The translations under genes were made by a program, and so were the position numbers. From contig NZ_CP094984.1 in assembly GCF_022869865.1 (NCBI RefSeq), positions 620,001-684,000 of the forward strand: a stretch of DNA of 64,000 nt, read 5' to 3'. The notes beneath the pieces are model-generated. The model saw nothing but the letters and a program-made list of their open reading frames with translations. It was not told where the DNA came from and searched no databases. The number at the start of each line of letters is the position of its first letter. The stretch's first letter is position 1. The stretch is from Arthrobacter zhangbolii. GTDB taxonomy: Bacteria; Actinomycetota; Actinomycetes; Actinomycetales; Micrococcaceae. Below, piece by piece: positions 25,716 to 34,881 of this stretch.

Positions 25716-25750
25716 CGGAAGGGACCCTGCACGCTGCAGGGTCCCTTCCG
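25716..25750. terminator. Bidirectional hairpin terminator
   Basis: A perfect 16-bp stem (25716-25731 with 25735-25750) with a 3-base loop lies between the convergent MFS and secreted hydrolase genes. T-rich sequence follows on the + side (CCTTTCC), with no strict U-tract. Confidence 0.75.
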
Positions 25751-25765
25751 CCTTTCCAAGATCCC

Positions 25766-27322
25766 CTAGGGAACGGCAGGGTATGCCGCGACCGTGGGCA
25801 CCGTCACCGACGCAGTGAAGCTGGTGAGCGCGGTGGCCTTCGGCGGCGCGTAGACGGACGTGGCCGGCGTAACCTGCAGCACCAGCCTGCTGGCGGACGT
25901 TACGGTGTAGGACACCTCTTCCAATGGCAGGGTCACGGTGTGTTCTTTGCCGTCCAGGACCAGCGGCACCGGCGTCACCTGGTTGCCCAGCACCAGGGAA
26001 GCTCGGGCCTTATCTATGATCTGCGCGTAAACGTGGGTGCTGCCCTGCCGGGCTGACCCTCTGTAGGTGAGCGTCAGCTGCGGCGCCCCGAAGACCGAAG
26101 TGGTGACCGCCGGTGAGGTAATCGGTACGTTGACTGCTACCGGTGCAACCGCAGCCGCTACCACTGCGCCGCTGACGGCGGCGGGGGAGAGGAGCATGGA
26201 TCCCCGCCCCGCACCCGTAAGGGAGCCGGTGGCTTCCGGGTAGCCCGGAGCAGCCCGGGTGACGCCGTGCTGATCAATGAACTCGAAAGCGGCTCCGGTG
26301 TCCACCGGCTGGTCCCGGAGGTATTTACTGAACCAGTTCAGCACCGCCGGGGTAATCCGGTCCGGACCGGCCGCGGAGTTGCACAAGCCGTGGCCGCCGC
26401 AGAACTGCAGCATCTTGGTGGGGGTGCCGGTGCTGCTGATCAGGCGATAGTTCCGGGTGGCCTCATCAAGGGTGAACAGCGTATCCGCAGTGCCCTGGAT
26501 GATCAGCGTGGGAGCAGTAATGGAGGTGAACATACTTTCCGGAGTCAGCGACTCGAAGTAGGCAATGGATTCGGCGCTGAGTTGGTTTGGATAGGTCAGC
26601 CCTTCCCTGCAGGCCTTCCGGACCGGAGCGGCCAGGGCGCCCTGGTTTCCCACCAGCGAACCCAGCTGGCCCAGTGCCGTACCTTCGGCACAGAGCAGGG
26701 CACCCCAACCGCTCTTGAAGGAGCCCGCCTTGTAGAGACTGGTGGTCAGGTCATTCCAGGCGATGGTGGGCGTGATCGCGTCCACCCGCTGGTCCTGAGA
26801 GGCGAGGACAAACTGGATGCCGCCGCCGTAGGATGCCCCGGCCATGCCCAGCACAGGATCCCCCGGGGCGTCCAGGCTCGCTTCCGGCTGCGCTGCGATG
26901 TAGTCAATGAGGGCCGATCCGTCCCGGCCCTCATAAGCGGGGTTGTTGACATAGGCCTCACCGCCGCTGAGGCCGAACCCGCGCGGGTCCCATGTGACCA
27001 CGTTGTACCCGGCTTCCCGCAGCGGCGCGATGCCGATGGAGCCGATCAGGGTGCTGGTGGAGGTGGCCGGCAGGCGTCCGCCGGGAAGCCCGAATCCGGG
27101 CCCCACCATCACGGTAGGGGCCTGCTGCCCGGCGGCGAGCCCTGTGGCAGGGAAGAAATTGGTATGGATAGGCGTGCCGTCAAAGCTGGTGACGACGACG
27201 TCGGTGCGCGCTGCCGGTGCCGCAGCAGTGGGGGCAGCCGGTGCTGCCACAGCGGGTACGGCAGCCAGTGTGGGGCCCAGCAAAGCTGCGGCAACCGCCA
27301 AAACGCCCAGGTGTTTCCTCAT
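25766..27322 (-). CDS. Secreted alpha/beta hydrolase (CocE/X-Pro dipeptidyl-peptidase-like)
   Basis: 518 residues. A Sec signal peptide (MRKHLG, hydrophobic core, AVPAVAAPA cleavage region) precedes an Ala/Pro linker and an alpha/beta-hydrolase domain. The nucleophile elbow is GASYGG, the acid Asp lies in QGTADTLF and the His in CGGHGLC; both Cys there could form a disulfide. The C-terminal 130 residues look like a beta-sandwich domain, as in S15/CocE proteins. It probably acts outside the cell on an ester or peptide. The alternative is a secreted lipase-like esterase. AGGTC lies before the ATG, and an inverted repeat at 27355-27370 marks the promoter region. Confidence 0.8.
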   Translation of the reverse strand: MRKHLGVLAVAAALLGPTLAAVPAVAAPAAPTAAAPAARTDVVVTSFDGTPIHTNFFPATGLAAGQQAPTVMVGPGFGLPGGRLPATSTSTLIGSIGIAPLREAGYNVVTWDPRGFGLSGGEAYVNNPAYEGRDGSALIDYIAAQPEASLDAPGDPVLGMAGASYGGGIQFVLASQDQRVDAITPTIAWNDLTTSLYKAGSFKSGWGALLCAEGTALGQLGSLVGNQGALAAPVRKACREGLTYPNQLSAESIAYFESLTPESMFTSITAPTLIIQGTADTLFTLDEATRNYRLISSTGTPTKMLQFCGGHGLCNSAAGPDRITPAVLNWFSKYLRDQPVDTGAAFEFIDQHGVTRAAPGYPEATGSLTGAGRGSMLLSPAAVSGAVVAAAVAPVAVNVPITSPAVTTSVFGAPQLTLTYRGSARQGSTHVYAQIIDKARASLVLGNQVTPVPLVLDGKEHTVTLPLEEVSYTVTSASRLVLQVTPATSVYAPPKATALTSFTASVTVPTVAAYPAVP

Positions 27323-27354
27323 AATGACCTCATTGTCCGTGGGGAAGAAGATTG

Positions 27355-27370
27355 GTTACCGACTGGTAAC
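27355..27370. promoter_or_regulatory. Inverted repeat upstream of the secreted hydrolase
   Basis: GTTACC-GACT-GGTAAC, perfect 6-bp arms, 33 bases before the hydrolase ATG (minus strand). The position suits a repressor operator. The rest of the gap 27371-27520 shows no gene. Confidence 0.4.
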
Positions 27371-27520
27371 TTCCCGCAGACTATGGAGAGGCCGGCGGGG
27401 GCACAAGCTTTGTGCAACATATTGAACCGATAGTGGCGTCCTTTTTGGCGTTGTCTATTGTGCTGCGATGGTCAGTGGTTTAGAGGACGCCGGTACGGCA
27501 TGGACGGTTTCAGGCAGACA

Positions 27521-27553
27521 GAATGCCCCCGCACCTATGGTGCGGGGGCATTC
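27521..27553 (-). terminator. Hairpin downstream of the BCCT transporter gene
   Basis: A perfect 15-bp GC-rich stem (27521-27535 with 27539-27553) with a 3-base loop starts 28 bases after the BCCT stop. No clear U-tract follows on the minus strand (TGTCTG). Confidence 0.65.
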
Positions 27554-27581
27554 CGGGATGATTCTCGGTGCTTGCCTGCGG

Positions 27582-29540
27582 CTACTTGCCGCCGCGGGCA
27601 CCGCCGTCGCGGTCTGTGCCCTCTGGCGCCGCGCTCTTGGAGGCCGCGCTATCGGCCGGCACCACACCGTTGTTGGATGCTGCCGGCTCCTGGCGTTCGT
27701 CATGCTCGGTGGTGTGCAGGTCGAAGGAGGAACCGTGCTCCTCCACGCCGGCCTGAATGGCACGGCCGACAACGGATACCGCGAGCTTGCGCCGCAGCGA
27801 AAGCGGATCCCTGGCCAGGTCCTTAACCAGTGCCACGGTTAGCAGCAACATCACCACGGCAAAGGGCAAAGCCGCCACAATGGTGATTCGCTGCAGGCCG
27901 TCCAATGCCTCGGCAGGTTCGTCGCCGCCGGCCAGCAGCATCACTGCCGCCACGCCACCGGTAAGGATTCCCCAGAAGACGACGACGGCACGGGGCGGGG
28001 TTTCCGCGCCGTTGGAGCTCATTGAGGCCATCACGATGGATGCGGAGTCTGCTCCGGTGACGAAGAAGATTGCGATGAGGATCATGGCCAGAACGCCGAC
28101 GGCGCCGGCCAGCAGATTCGGCATCGGCAGGGCAGCGAAGAGATCGAAGAGCGATCCGTCGAAGGAAATGGTGGGTTCCCCGTCCACCATGGTGACCAGC
28201 CCCTCGGATCCATTGGCCGCTGCTTCCTGCTGGGTGCCGATGGCCGCGCCGCCAAAGACGGAGAACCAGACAACGCTGACGGCGAAGGGCACCAGCAGGA
28301 CGCCGGTAACAAACTGCCGGATGGTGCGCCCGCGGCTGATCCGGGCGATGAACATACCCACGAACGGCGTCCAGGAGAGCCACCAGGCCCAGTAGAAGAT
28401 GGTCCAGCTGGAGAGCCAGGCGCGCATGGCTTCATCGCCGGTCACTTCGGTCCGGGAAGCCATCTGGGCCATGTTCGCGGCGTAGTCGCCAATGGCAGCG
28501 GGAACCACGTTGAGTATGAACAGGGTTGGGCCCACCACGAAGATGATCGCGGCGAGGACGAAAGCCAGGACCATGTTGATGTTGGACAGCCACTGGATGC
28601 CGCGGGAAATGCCGGACACGGCGGAGGCCACAAAACAGCCGGTGAGGACGGCGACAATGGCCACCAGAATGGGTGTGCCCACCGTACCCAGGAAGCCGGT
28701 GGCCTGGAGGCCGCTGCCGATCTGGAGGGCGCCGAGGCCCAGGGAAGCGGCGGTGCCAAAGAGCGTCGCGAAGATCGCGAAGATGTTCAGGACCTTGCCC
28801 AGCGGGCCGTCCACGCGCTTGGCGCCGAAGAGCGAGGTGAAGGCGGAGGAGATCAGCTGCTTGCGGCCCAGCCGGTAGGTGCCGTAGGCCATGGCAATAC
28901 CCACCACGGCGTACATGGCCCAGGGGTGCAGGCCCCAGTGGAACAGCGAGGTTCCCATAGCGGTCTGCAGCGCTTCCGGGGTCTGGGCATCCACCGTGCC
29001 CGGCGGTGGGGAGATGTAGTAGAACAGCGGTTCTGCGACGCCGTAGAACATCAGGCCGATGCCCATGCCGGCGGAGAACATCATGGCTATCCAGGACACG
29101 GTCTTGTACTGGGGTTCCTCGCCGTCCTGGCCCAGCGGAATGCGGCCGAACCGGCCCACGGCCAGCCAGATGACATACACCACGAGGAACGAAGCCAGCA
29201 GGACGAAGAACCAGCCGGCATTGGTGATCACCCAGTCAAGCGCCGTCTGGGAGACGGCGGAAAGGTTGTCCGTTCCGAAGAAGCCCCACGCAATAAATGC
29301 CAGGGCGAGGACACCGGTGACGGCAAAGAGCAGCTTGTCCAGTTTCGCGGGTACACCGCGGCTGAGTGCCTTCTCCTGCGCGCGTTGCCCCTCAATCATC
29401 AGCTGGACAAGTTCGTGTTCCTGCTCCACCACCGGGAGGGAGGACGTGGTGGTTTCATCGATGGTGATGGCGAGCCGTGAGGACGCGGGATCACCGTCGT
29501 GCATTGCGGAGTCGCGCGGCGGACCTTCTGTGGTAGCCAT
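27582..29540 (-). CDS. BCCT-family osmolyte transporter (betaine/carnitine/choline)
   Basis: A 652-residue 12-span Na+ or H+ coupled carrier. The family signature is present (WTIFYWAWWLSWTPFVGMFIARISRG, in two halves), as is the glycine-rich FSAGMGIGLMFYGVAEP stretch. About 60 hydrophilic residues precede span 1, and a long disordered C-tail (about 70 residues, Glu/Ala/Asp-rich) follows the last span. In BetP-like proteins such tails sense osmotic state. It likely imports glycine betaine or a related trimethylammonium solute. The 145-base leader and the TTGAAA/TATGTA promoter are listed separately. No catabolic genes adjoin it. Confidence 0.92.
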   Translation of the reverse strand: MATTEGPPRDSAMHDGDPASSRLAITIDETTTSSLPVVEQEHELVQLMIEGQRAQEKALSRGVPAKLDKLLFAVTGVLALAFIAWGFFGTDNLSAVSQTALDWVITNAGWFFVLLASFLVVYVIWLAVGRFGRIPLGQDGEEPQYKTVSWIAMMFSAGMGIGLMFYGVAEPLFYYISPPPGTVDAQTPEALQTAMGTSLFHWGLHPWAMYAVVGIAMAYGTYRLGRKQLISSAFTSLFGAKRVDGPLGKVLNIFAIFATLFGTAASLGLGALQIGSGLQATGFLGTVGTPILVAIVAVLTGCFVASAVSGISRGIQWLSNINMVLAFVLAAIIFVVGPTLFILNVVPAAIGDYAANMAQMASRTEVTGDEAMRAWLSSWTIFYWAWWLSWTPFVGMFIARISRGRTIRQFVTGVLLVPFAVSVVWFSVFGGAAIGTQQEAAANGSEGLVTMVDGEPTISFDGSLFDLFAALPMPNLLAGAVGVLAMILIAIFFVTGADSASIVMASMSSNGAETPPRAVVVFWGILTGGVAAVMLLAGGDEPAEALDGLQRITIVAALPFAVVMLLLTVALVKDLARDPLSLRRKLAVSVVGRAIQAGVEEHGSSFDLHTTEHDERQEPAASNNGVVPADSAASKSAAPEGTDRDGGARGGK

Positions 29541-29845
29541 AGGCCTTTCCTTATGTCAGCGCAAAGGGCCGGGTCCTTGTGACGGACCCGGGGCAGGCAG
29601 AAAGGCAACCACTCCCGGCGGCGGGGCTCAGAGTACCGCCCACAGTCCGCCGGATTTCTTAAAAGCAACGCGGCCGGACCTCTGCGTCCCTTTACATAAT
29701 TCGCGAGTGTGTTCCTTTCAACGTTGCGGGCGGCTTCGTTGCAAGTCAAATCGGCTGGTTCCATTTCCGTGCCCGGCAACGCGCGCCGAACAGGCTGTGG
29801 CAGCATGCCGGTAGTGGTGGCCGGCCCGCCGGACGGGTCCCGGAC
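29541..29845. other. 305-base gap: BCCT leader and promoter, no gene
   Basis: The gap holds the minus-strand BCCT promoter and about 145 bases of its leader, including a stem CCGGGTCC/GGACCCGG (29569-29576 with 29584-29591). I find no coding frame or RNA gene in it. Confidence 0.6.
29693..29721 (-). promoter_or_regulatory. Promoter of the BCCT transporter gene
   Basis: On the minus strand TTGAAA (29716-29721), 17 bases, TATGTA (29693-29698). It places transcription start near 29686, well upstream of the start codon at 29540. Confidence 0.6.
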
Positions 29846-30979
29846 CTAGAGTGCGGTGGTGCCGAAGAACATACCCAGCAGGTAGGTTGCGGCCGCGGCA
29901 CCGAAGCCAATGGCAAGCTGCCGCAGGGCCCGCTTGAGCGGGGAAGCACCGGACAGCAGACCCACGACGGCGCCTGTCATCAGCAGTGCCAGACCCACCA
30001 GTACGCAGGAGAGGACAACGGCGGTCAGGCCGGTCAGGCCGAACAGGTACGGGAGTACCGGGATGACGGCGCCGGAGGCGAAGAAGCAGAAGCTCGACGC
30101 GGCAGCGCCGAGGCCCGTGCCCACGGACTCGTGCTGGTCCCGGGCCTCCCCGGCGTCGTCAGCCTCGGGATTCAGTGAGAAGCTCGGATCACAGTCGCAG
30201 CTGAAAAGTCCCATCCGCTCGGCCGCCCGGTGCTCGGCCGCTTCCTTGGACATGCCCCTGGCGCGGTAGACCAGCACCAGCTCATTGGCATCAATGTCCA
30301 GTGACTTCGCGGCGGAAAGCGTGATCTGCGTGGGCCGGGAGGCGTCCAGAAGTTCGCGCTGGGAGCGCACGGACACGTATTCGCCGGCACCCATGGACAA
30401 GGCGCCGGACAGCAGGCCGGCCAGACCGCTGATCAGGATGAAGGTGCTGGAGACCCCGGTGGCGCCGATGCCCATAATGAGGGCAAGGTTGCTCACCAGG
30501 CCGTCATTGGCGCCGAACACCGCCGCGCGGAAGTTACCGGACAGCCTGGTCCGGCCCCGCGTTGCCAGACCGCGGACCACTTCCTCATGGATCTGTTCAT
30601 CAGCGGCCATGGCGCTGGTGGCATTCGGGTCCTGGGAATACGGAGACCGGCCCTCCGCCCGCTGGGCAAGGGCCAGCACAAACACCGAACCGAACCGGCG
30701 GGCCAGCAGGCCCAGCATCCGGTTGCGGAGGGAGGGGCGCAGCGGCCGGCCGGCGTCGTCGCCCAGCAGGCTGCGCCAGTGCTCTTCATGGCGTCCCTCC
30801 GCTTCGGCGAGGGCCAGCAAAATGTCCCGCTCTTCGCCCTCGCGGCGTTCAGCAAGGTAACGGTAGGTGGCTGCTTCGGCCTGCTCATCGGCCAGGTACT
30901 GGCGCCAGCGTTTCTTATCGGCCGCCGTCGGCTGGTGCGGGCTTTCGCCTGAACGGTCCGGCGAGGGGGAGGGGTTCAC
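29846..30979 (-). CDS. Ferritin-like / VIT1-CCC1 fusion iron-manganese transporter (MbfA type)
   Basis: 377 residues. An N-terminal four-helix ferritin-like domain (about 20-140) supplies metal ligands such as Glu32, Glu35, Glu61, His64 and Glu128/His131. The C-terminal half is a VIT1 domain with five predicted spans (VFGANDGLVSNLALIMG; SMGAGEYVSVRSQREL). Related MbfA proteins export iron from the cytosol, with the ferritin domain as a metal sensor. This one probably exports or detoxifies Fe2+/Mn2+. A DCDPSF segment in the metal-binding loop adds acidic/Cys ligands. Start is GTG 30979 with AGGAGC. Confidence 0.88.
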   Translation of the reverse strand: MNPSPSPDRSGESPHQPTAADKKRWRQYLADEQAEAATYRYLAERREGEERDILLALAEAEGRHEEHWRSLLGDDAGRPLRPSLRNRMLGLLARRFGSVFVLALAQRAEGRSPYSQDPNATSAMAADEQIHEEVVRGLATRGRTRLSGNFRAAVFGANDGLVSNLALIMGIGATGVSSTFILISGLAGLLSGALSMGAGEYVSVRSQRELLDASRPTQITLSAAKSLDIDANELVLVYRARGMSKEAAEHRAAERMGLFSCDCDPSFSLNPEADDAGEARDQHESVGTGLGAAASSFCFFASGAVIPVLPYLFGLTGLTAVVLSCVLVGLALLMTGAVVGLLSGASPLKRALRQLAIGFGAAAATYLLGMFFGTTAL

Positions 30980-31317
30980 GGTGCTCCTGACAGGGACCGG
31001 AACGCATGGGGATCCGGCCAGCTTAGCTACGACTCTTCTGACCGAAGGTCTCGCTCGCCCGCCGCTGATGCCGGCGGGTGGACTGCCGGGACGCCGCAGC
31101 GTCCAGTGTGTCGACAGGCCTCGGGCTGACAGGCTGCGCCATCCCAGACATCACTTCAGACATCGTTCAGAACACAGACCCGGCCGGAGCTACTCCCCTT
31201 CGACGCCCAAGTGTAGTCGATCCCGGTGTGCAAAACCCGCCGGCTCGCGGTAAGGCACGGTTTGGGCCAAGACACAGCAGCTTAAGGCAAAGCCGGGCAG
31301 GCGCTAAAGTCAATTAC
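30980..31317. other. 338-base divergent gap without a gene
   Basis: The gap separates the VIT1-type transporter and fadD. It holds a weak stem at 31058-31078 (7-bp arms) and the fadD -10 box. I see no coding frame, RNA gene or mobile-element remnant. Confidence 0.5.
31304..31309 (+). promoter_or_regulatory. Leaderless -10 box of fadD
   Basis: TAAAGT lies 8 bases before the GTG start of fadD, the standard spacing for leaderless actinobacterial transcripts. Confidence 0.55.
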
Positions 31318-33120
31318 GTGAGCAATAACTTTCCTGTCCCGGATCCGGACCGTCCATGGACCCGCCACTACAGCGACGGGGTCCTGACAAGTTTCAGCCT
31401 TCCCGAGGGTTCCCTGGTGGACATGGTGGAGACGTCGGTACGTAAATACGGTTCCAAAACCGCGCTGCAGTTCTTTGGTGCCACCACCAGCTACGCCGAG
31501 CTGGGTGAACAGATCCGCCGGGCAGCGGCGGGACTGCAGAAGCTGGGTGTACGCAAGGGGGACCGGGTGGCGCTGGTGCTGCCCAATTGCCCGCAGCATG
31601 TCGTGGCGTTCTACGCCATCCTGCGGCTGGGCGCTGTAGTGGTGGAGCACAACCCCCTCTACACCGACCGTGAGCTGCGGCACCAGTTCGAAGACCACGG
31701 CGCCACTGTGGCCATTGTCTGGGACAAGACCGTCCAGCAGATCCAGGACCTGCCCGCGGACATCCCGGTGCACACCATCATTTCCGTTGGCCTGATCGAA
31801 GCCATGCCGCTGAGCAACCGGCTGGCATTGAAGCTGCCGGTTGCCAAGGCCCGCACGGCCCGCGCCGCGCTGACGGCAGACAAACGGCCGCGCAGCGGGG
31901 CACGGAAGGTGCTGACCTGGAAGACGCTGCTGGACACCCGGCCGCTGCGCCGCCGGCACCCGCGTCCGGAGTCCTCGGACCTGGCGGCCATCCAGTACAC
32001 CAGCGGCACCACGGCCGATCCGAAGGGGGCAATGCTCTCGCACGCCAACCTGATGGCGAACGCCGCGCAGGGCCGCGCCTGGGTGCAGGGCCTGCGCCCC
32101 GGCAAGGAAACCGTCTATGCCGTGCTGCCGATGTTCCACGCCTACGGCCTGACGCTGAGCCTGACCTTTGCCATGAGCATGGGCGCCCGCCTGGTATTGT
32201 TCCCGAAGTTTGATGTGGACCTCACCCTGCAGGCCATGAAGAAAACGCCCGCAACCTTCCTGCCGGCAGTACCGCCCATCTACGACCGGCTCGCGGCTGC
32301 CGCAGCGGAACAGGGCGTCTCGCTCAAGGGTGTCCGGTTCGCCATCTCCGGAGCCATGAACCTGCCGCCGAAAACGGTGGAAACCTGGGAAGCGGCAACC
32401 GGCGGGCACCTGATCGAAGGTTACGGGCTGACCGAAACCTCCCCTGTGGCGCTGGGTAACCCCTTCGGTCCCAGCCGCAAGCCCGGCACCGTGGGTGTGC
32501 CCTTCCCCGAGACCGATATCCGCATTGTGGATCCGGAGAATCCCACCGTGGAGGTGCAGTACGGCACGCCCGGCGAACTGCTGATCAAGGGCCCGCAGGT
32601 CTTTGGCGGTTACTGGAACAAGCCCCGGGAATCCGAAGCGGCGCTGCTTGAGGGCGGCTGGTTCCGCACCGGCGATATTGTGTCCATGGACGACGACGGA
32701 TTTGTCACCATCCGGGACCGGATCAAGGAACTGATCATTACCGGCGGTTTCAACGTCTCCCCGTCCGAAGTGGAGGACGCCCTGAAGCGGCACGAGTCCG
32801 TGGATGATGCCGCGGTGGTGGGCATGGCCCGGACCGGAGGCGGCGAGGACGTGGTGGCCGCCGTGGTGCTCAAGCCCGGCTCGGGATTCAATGCCGAAGG
32901 GCTGCGTGCCTATGTGCGCAATGAACTGGCCGCCTACAAGGTCCCGCGGCGCATCGTGGAAATCCAGGAACTGCCGCGTTCGCTGATCGGCAAGGTCCTG
33001 CGCCGGCATGTGCGCGATAACCTGCAGAACGGCATCGACGGATCGTCCGCTACACCCGACCAGGGCACTGCGCCCGTCAATCCTGACGCCGGTCCTGCCG
33101 GTGCCCCGAAACAGCCCTGA
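31318..33120 (+). CDS. fadD: Long-chain fatty-acid-CoA ligase
   Basis: A 600-residue ANL-superfamily enzyme that adenylates a fatty acid and transfers it to CoA at the membrane face. Motifs: YTSGTTADPKGAML (P-loop), YGLTETSP (A5), GWFRTGDI (A7), RDRIKELIITGGFNVSPSEVE (A8 linker and hinge) and the catalytic Lys in SLIGKVLRR (A10). GTG 31318 was chosen because TAAAGT precedes it; the 80 extra residues of the longer frame are atypical. It heads a three-gene operon with an AI-2E-type permease (16-base gap) and an XRE-cupin regulator. Confidence 0.9.
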   Translation: MSNNFPVPDPDRPWTRHYSDGVLTSFSLPEGSLVDMVETSVRKYGSKTALQFFGATTSYAELGEQIRRAAAGLQKLGVRKGDRVALVLPNCPQHVVAFYAILRLGAVVVEHNPLYTDRELRHQFEDHGATVAIVWDKTVQQIQDLPADIPVHTIISVGLIEAMPLSNRLALKLPVAKARTARAALTADKRPRSGARKVLTWKTLLDTRPLRRRHPRPESSDLAAIQYTSGTTADPKGAMLSHANLMANAAQGRAWVQGLRPGKETVYAVLPMFHAYGLTLSLTFAMSMGARLVLFPKFDVDLTLQAMKKTPATFLPAVPPIYDRLAAAAAEQGVSLKGVRFAISGAMNLPPKTVETWEAATGGHLIEGYGLTETSPVALGNPFGPSRKPGTVGVPFPETDIRIVDPENPTVEVQYGTPGELLIKGPQVFGGYWNKPRESEAALLEGGWFRTGDIVSMDDDGFVTIRDRIKELIITGGFNVSPSEVEDALKRHESVDDAAVVGMARTGGGEDVVAAVVLKPGSGFNAEGLRAYVRNELAAYKVPRRIVEIQELPRSLIGKVLRRHVRDNLQNGIDGSSATPDQGTAPVNPDAGPAGAPKQP

Positions 33121-33135
33121 GCAGAGAGAGCGGAC

Positions 33136-34302
33136 ATGAGCGCATCAAGCACGCAGCGGAAGGACCGGCCTGCCGAAGCCGACCACACCAGGCCCGGCCG
33201 GTATTGGAGCGGCCCGCTGGGGCATGCCGCACAGCGTGCGGCACAGATCCTGCTGATCCTGGTGCTCGTGTCAGTGTCCGTGTACGGGCTCCGGCAGATC
33301 ACGCTGGTGGTGATCCCTGTCCTTCTTGCCCTCATCCTGGGGGCGGCGATCGCTCCCTTCGTGAATTGGCTGCGTCGTAAGGGATGGCCCAGTGCACTGG
33401 CTACGGGGTTGTCCTTCCTGCTGCTGCTGGCGATCTTCGGCGGCCTGGTGACGGGCATTGTTTTTGCCATTCGCAGCGAGTGGTCTTCCCTGGTGGACCA
33501 GGCAGTCCAGGGCTTCGACAAGCTCTATGACTTCATCCTGAACGGCCCCCTGCCGATCGATGACAACATGCTCAGGGACGCCCGGGACGCGGCGATCGAT
33601 TTCGCCACCAGCAGCACCGTCAGTAACGGGGCAATCGCGGGCCTGTCAGCAGCGACGTCCTTTATCACCGGATTCCTCCTGATGGCCGTGGTGCTGTTCT
33701 ACTTCCTGAAGGACGGGGACCGGATCTGGGCGTTCTTCCTGCGGTGGTTCCCCGAAGACCGGCGCGAAAAGGCCCGCATCTCCGGCTTCCGGGTCATGGA
33801 AGTCCTCGGCGGCTACATCCGGGGCACCGCCATCGTGGCACTGGTGGACTCGGTCTGCATCGGTGCGGCCCTGTTCATCCTGCAGGTCCCGCTGGCCCTG
33901 CCACTGACAGTGATCGTCTTCGTCGGTTCCTTCATTCCGCTGGTGGGTGCAACGGCGGCCGGAGTGTTCGCCGCCCTGATTGCGCTTGTAGCCAACGGCC
34001 CCGTGGTGGCGCTGGTGGTGGTGGTGGTGATCATTGCCGTGAACCAGATCGAAGGAAACTTCCTGCAGCCCGTGGTGATGGGTAAATCCCTGAGCATCCA
34101 TGCCCTGGTCATCCTCCTGGCCCTGACCGCCGGAACCATCCTGGCCGGGATTATCGGCGCCATCCTGGCGGTACCCATCACGGCCGTCGGCTGGGCGGTC
34201 ATCAAGGTGTGGACCGGGGAAGACAACGGTGAGGACATCGAGGAGCTGGCTGAGATCCCTGATCCCGAGGAACAGCCCGAAATGGAATCCGCGGAGAGCT
34301 GA
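33136..34302 (+). CDS. AI-2E family transporter (PerM type)
   Basis: A 388-residue protein with about eight spans. It has the family's N-terminal VVIPVLLALILGAAIAPFVNWLRR and C-terminal LQPVVMGKSLSIHALVILLAL blocks, and an acidic cytoplasmic tail (EDNGEDIEELAEI). Members are linked to autoinducer-2 export or Na+/H+ antiport; for this protein the substrate is unknown. It lies between fadD and a regulator with 15- and 3-base gaps. Confidence 0.85.
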   Translation: MSASSTQRKDRPAEADHTRPGRYWSGPLGHAAQRAAQILLILVLVSVSVYGLRQITLVVIPVLLALILGAAIAPFVNWLRRKGWPSALATGLSFLLLLAIFGGLVTGIVFAIRSEWSSLVDQAVQGFDKLYDFILNGPLPIDDNMLRDARDAAIDFATSSTVSNGAIAGLSAATSFITGFLLMAVVLFYFLKDGDRIWAFFLRWFPEDRREKARISGFRVMEVLGGYIRGTAIVALVDSVCIGAALFILQVPLALPLTVIVFVGSFIPLVGATAAGVFAALIALVANGPVVALVVVVVIIAVNQIEGNFLQPVVMGKSLSIHALVILLALTAGTILAGIIGAILAVPITAVGWAVIKVWTGEDNGEDIEELAEIPDPEEQPEMESAES

Positions 34303-34305
34303 CGC

Positions 34306-34881
34306 GTGAAGGCCCTGCCCGTAGAACCTACCAACGCGCCGGTTGCCATCGGCGTGCGCATCCGTGCCGCCCGGCAGGCCCGCAGGATGACCATTGAACA
34401 GGTGGCCGAGGCAACCGGCCTGACCAAGGGCTTCCTCAGCCGGGTGGAACGGGATCTGACCTCACCGTCCGTGGCGTCCCTGGTGACGTTGTGCCAGGTG
34501 CTCTCGATCTCCATCGGAGACCTCTTTTCGGCCCCCCAGATTAATCTGACCCGCTGGGAGGACGCCCCGCGGATCAGCCTGGGAGGCGACGGGATTGTGG
34601 AACGCCTGGTCACGGCGCGCACCGAGCGCCGGGTCCAAGTGGTCCGCTCCGTCATTGAACCCGGCGGCACCGGAGAAGCAGACCTGTATTCCGTGGACTG
34701 CGAAGTCGAAGTGCTGCACGTGGTTCAGGGCCGTTTCCAGCTGATTCTGGGCAGCGAGAGACTGGATCTGGCTGCCGGGGATACCGTCACCTTTCCCGGC
34801 AGGGAACCGCACTCCTGGCATAACCCCGGCAGCAGGGAGGCCGTAGTGCTGTGGACCCTGGTTGGACCCGGCAGCGCGTAA
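34306..34881 (+). CDS. XRE-family regulator with C-terminal cupin domain
   Basis: 191 residues. A helix-turn-helix (about 18-72, IRAARQARRMTIEQVAEATGLTKGFLSRVERD in parts) is followed by a cupin sensor (about 110-185) with the VLHVVQGRF and FPGREPHSWHNPG strands; the His residues could bind metal. Such proteins (PuuR-like) often regulate polyamine or amino-acid catabolism, which makes the agmatinase/ThDP pair at 36.7-39.4 kb a plausible target. GTG 34306 begins 3 bases after the permease stop. The stop codon lies inside a terminator hairpin. Confidence 0.85.
   Translation: MKALPVEPTNAPVAIGVRIRAARQARRMTIEQVAEATGLTKGFLSRVERDLTSPSVASLVTLCQVLSISIGDLFSAPQINLTRWEDAPRISLGGDGIVERLVTARTERRVQVVRSVIEPGGTGEADLYSVDCEVEVLHVVQGRFQLILGSERLDLAAGDTVTFPGREPHSWHNPGSREAVVLWTLVGPGSA

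Noticed and set aside
31078-31317. 80-residue extension of FadD
   Set aside because: Arg/Pro-rich and not part of the ANL fold; a leaderless -10 box and GTG 31318 fit better.
30980-31317. A small RNA or tRNA in the VIT-fadD gap
   Set aside because: Only short, weak stems, no cloverleaf and no promoter-terminator pair.
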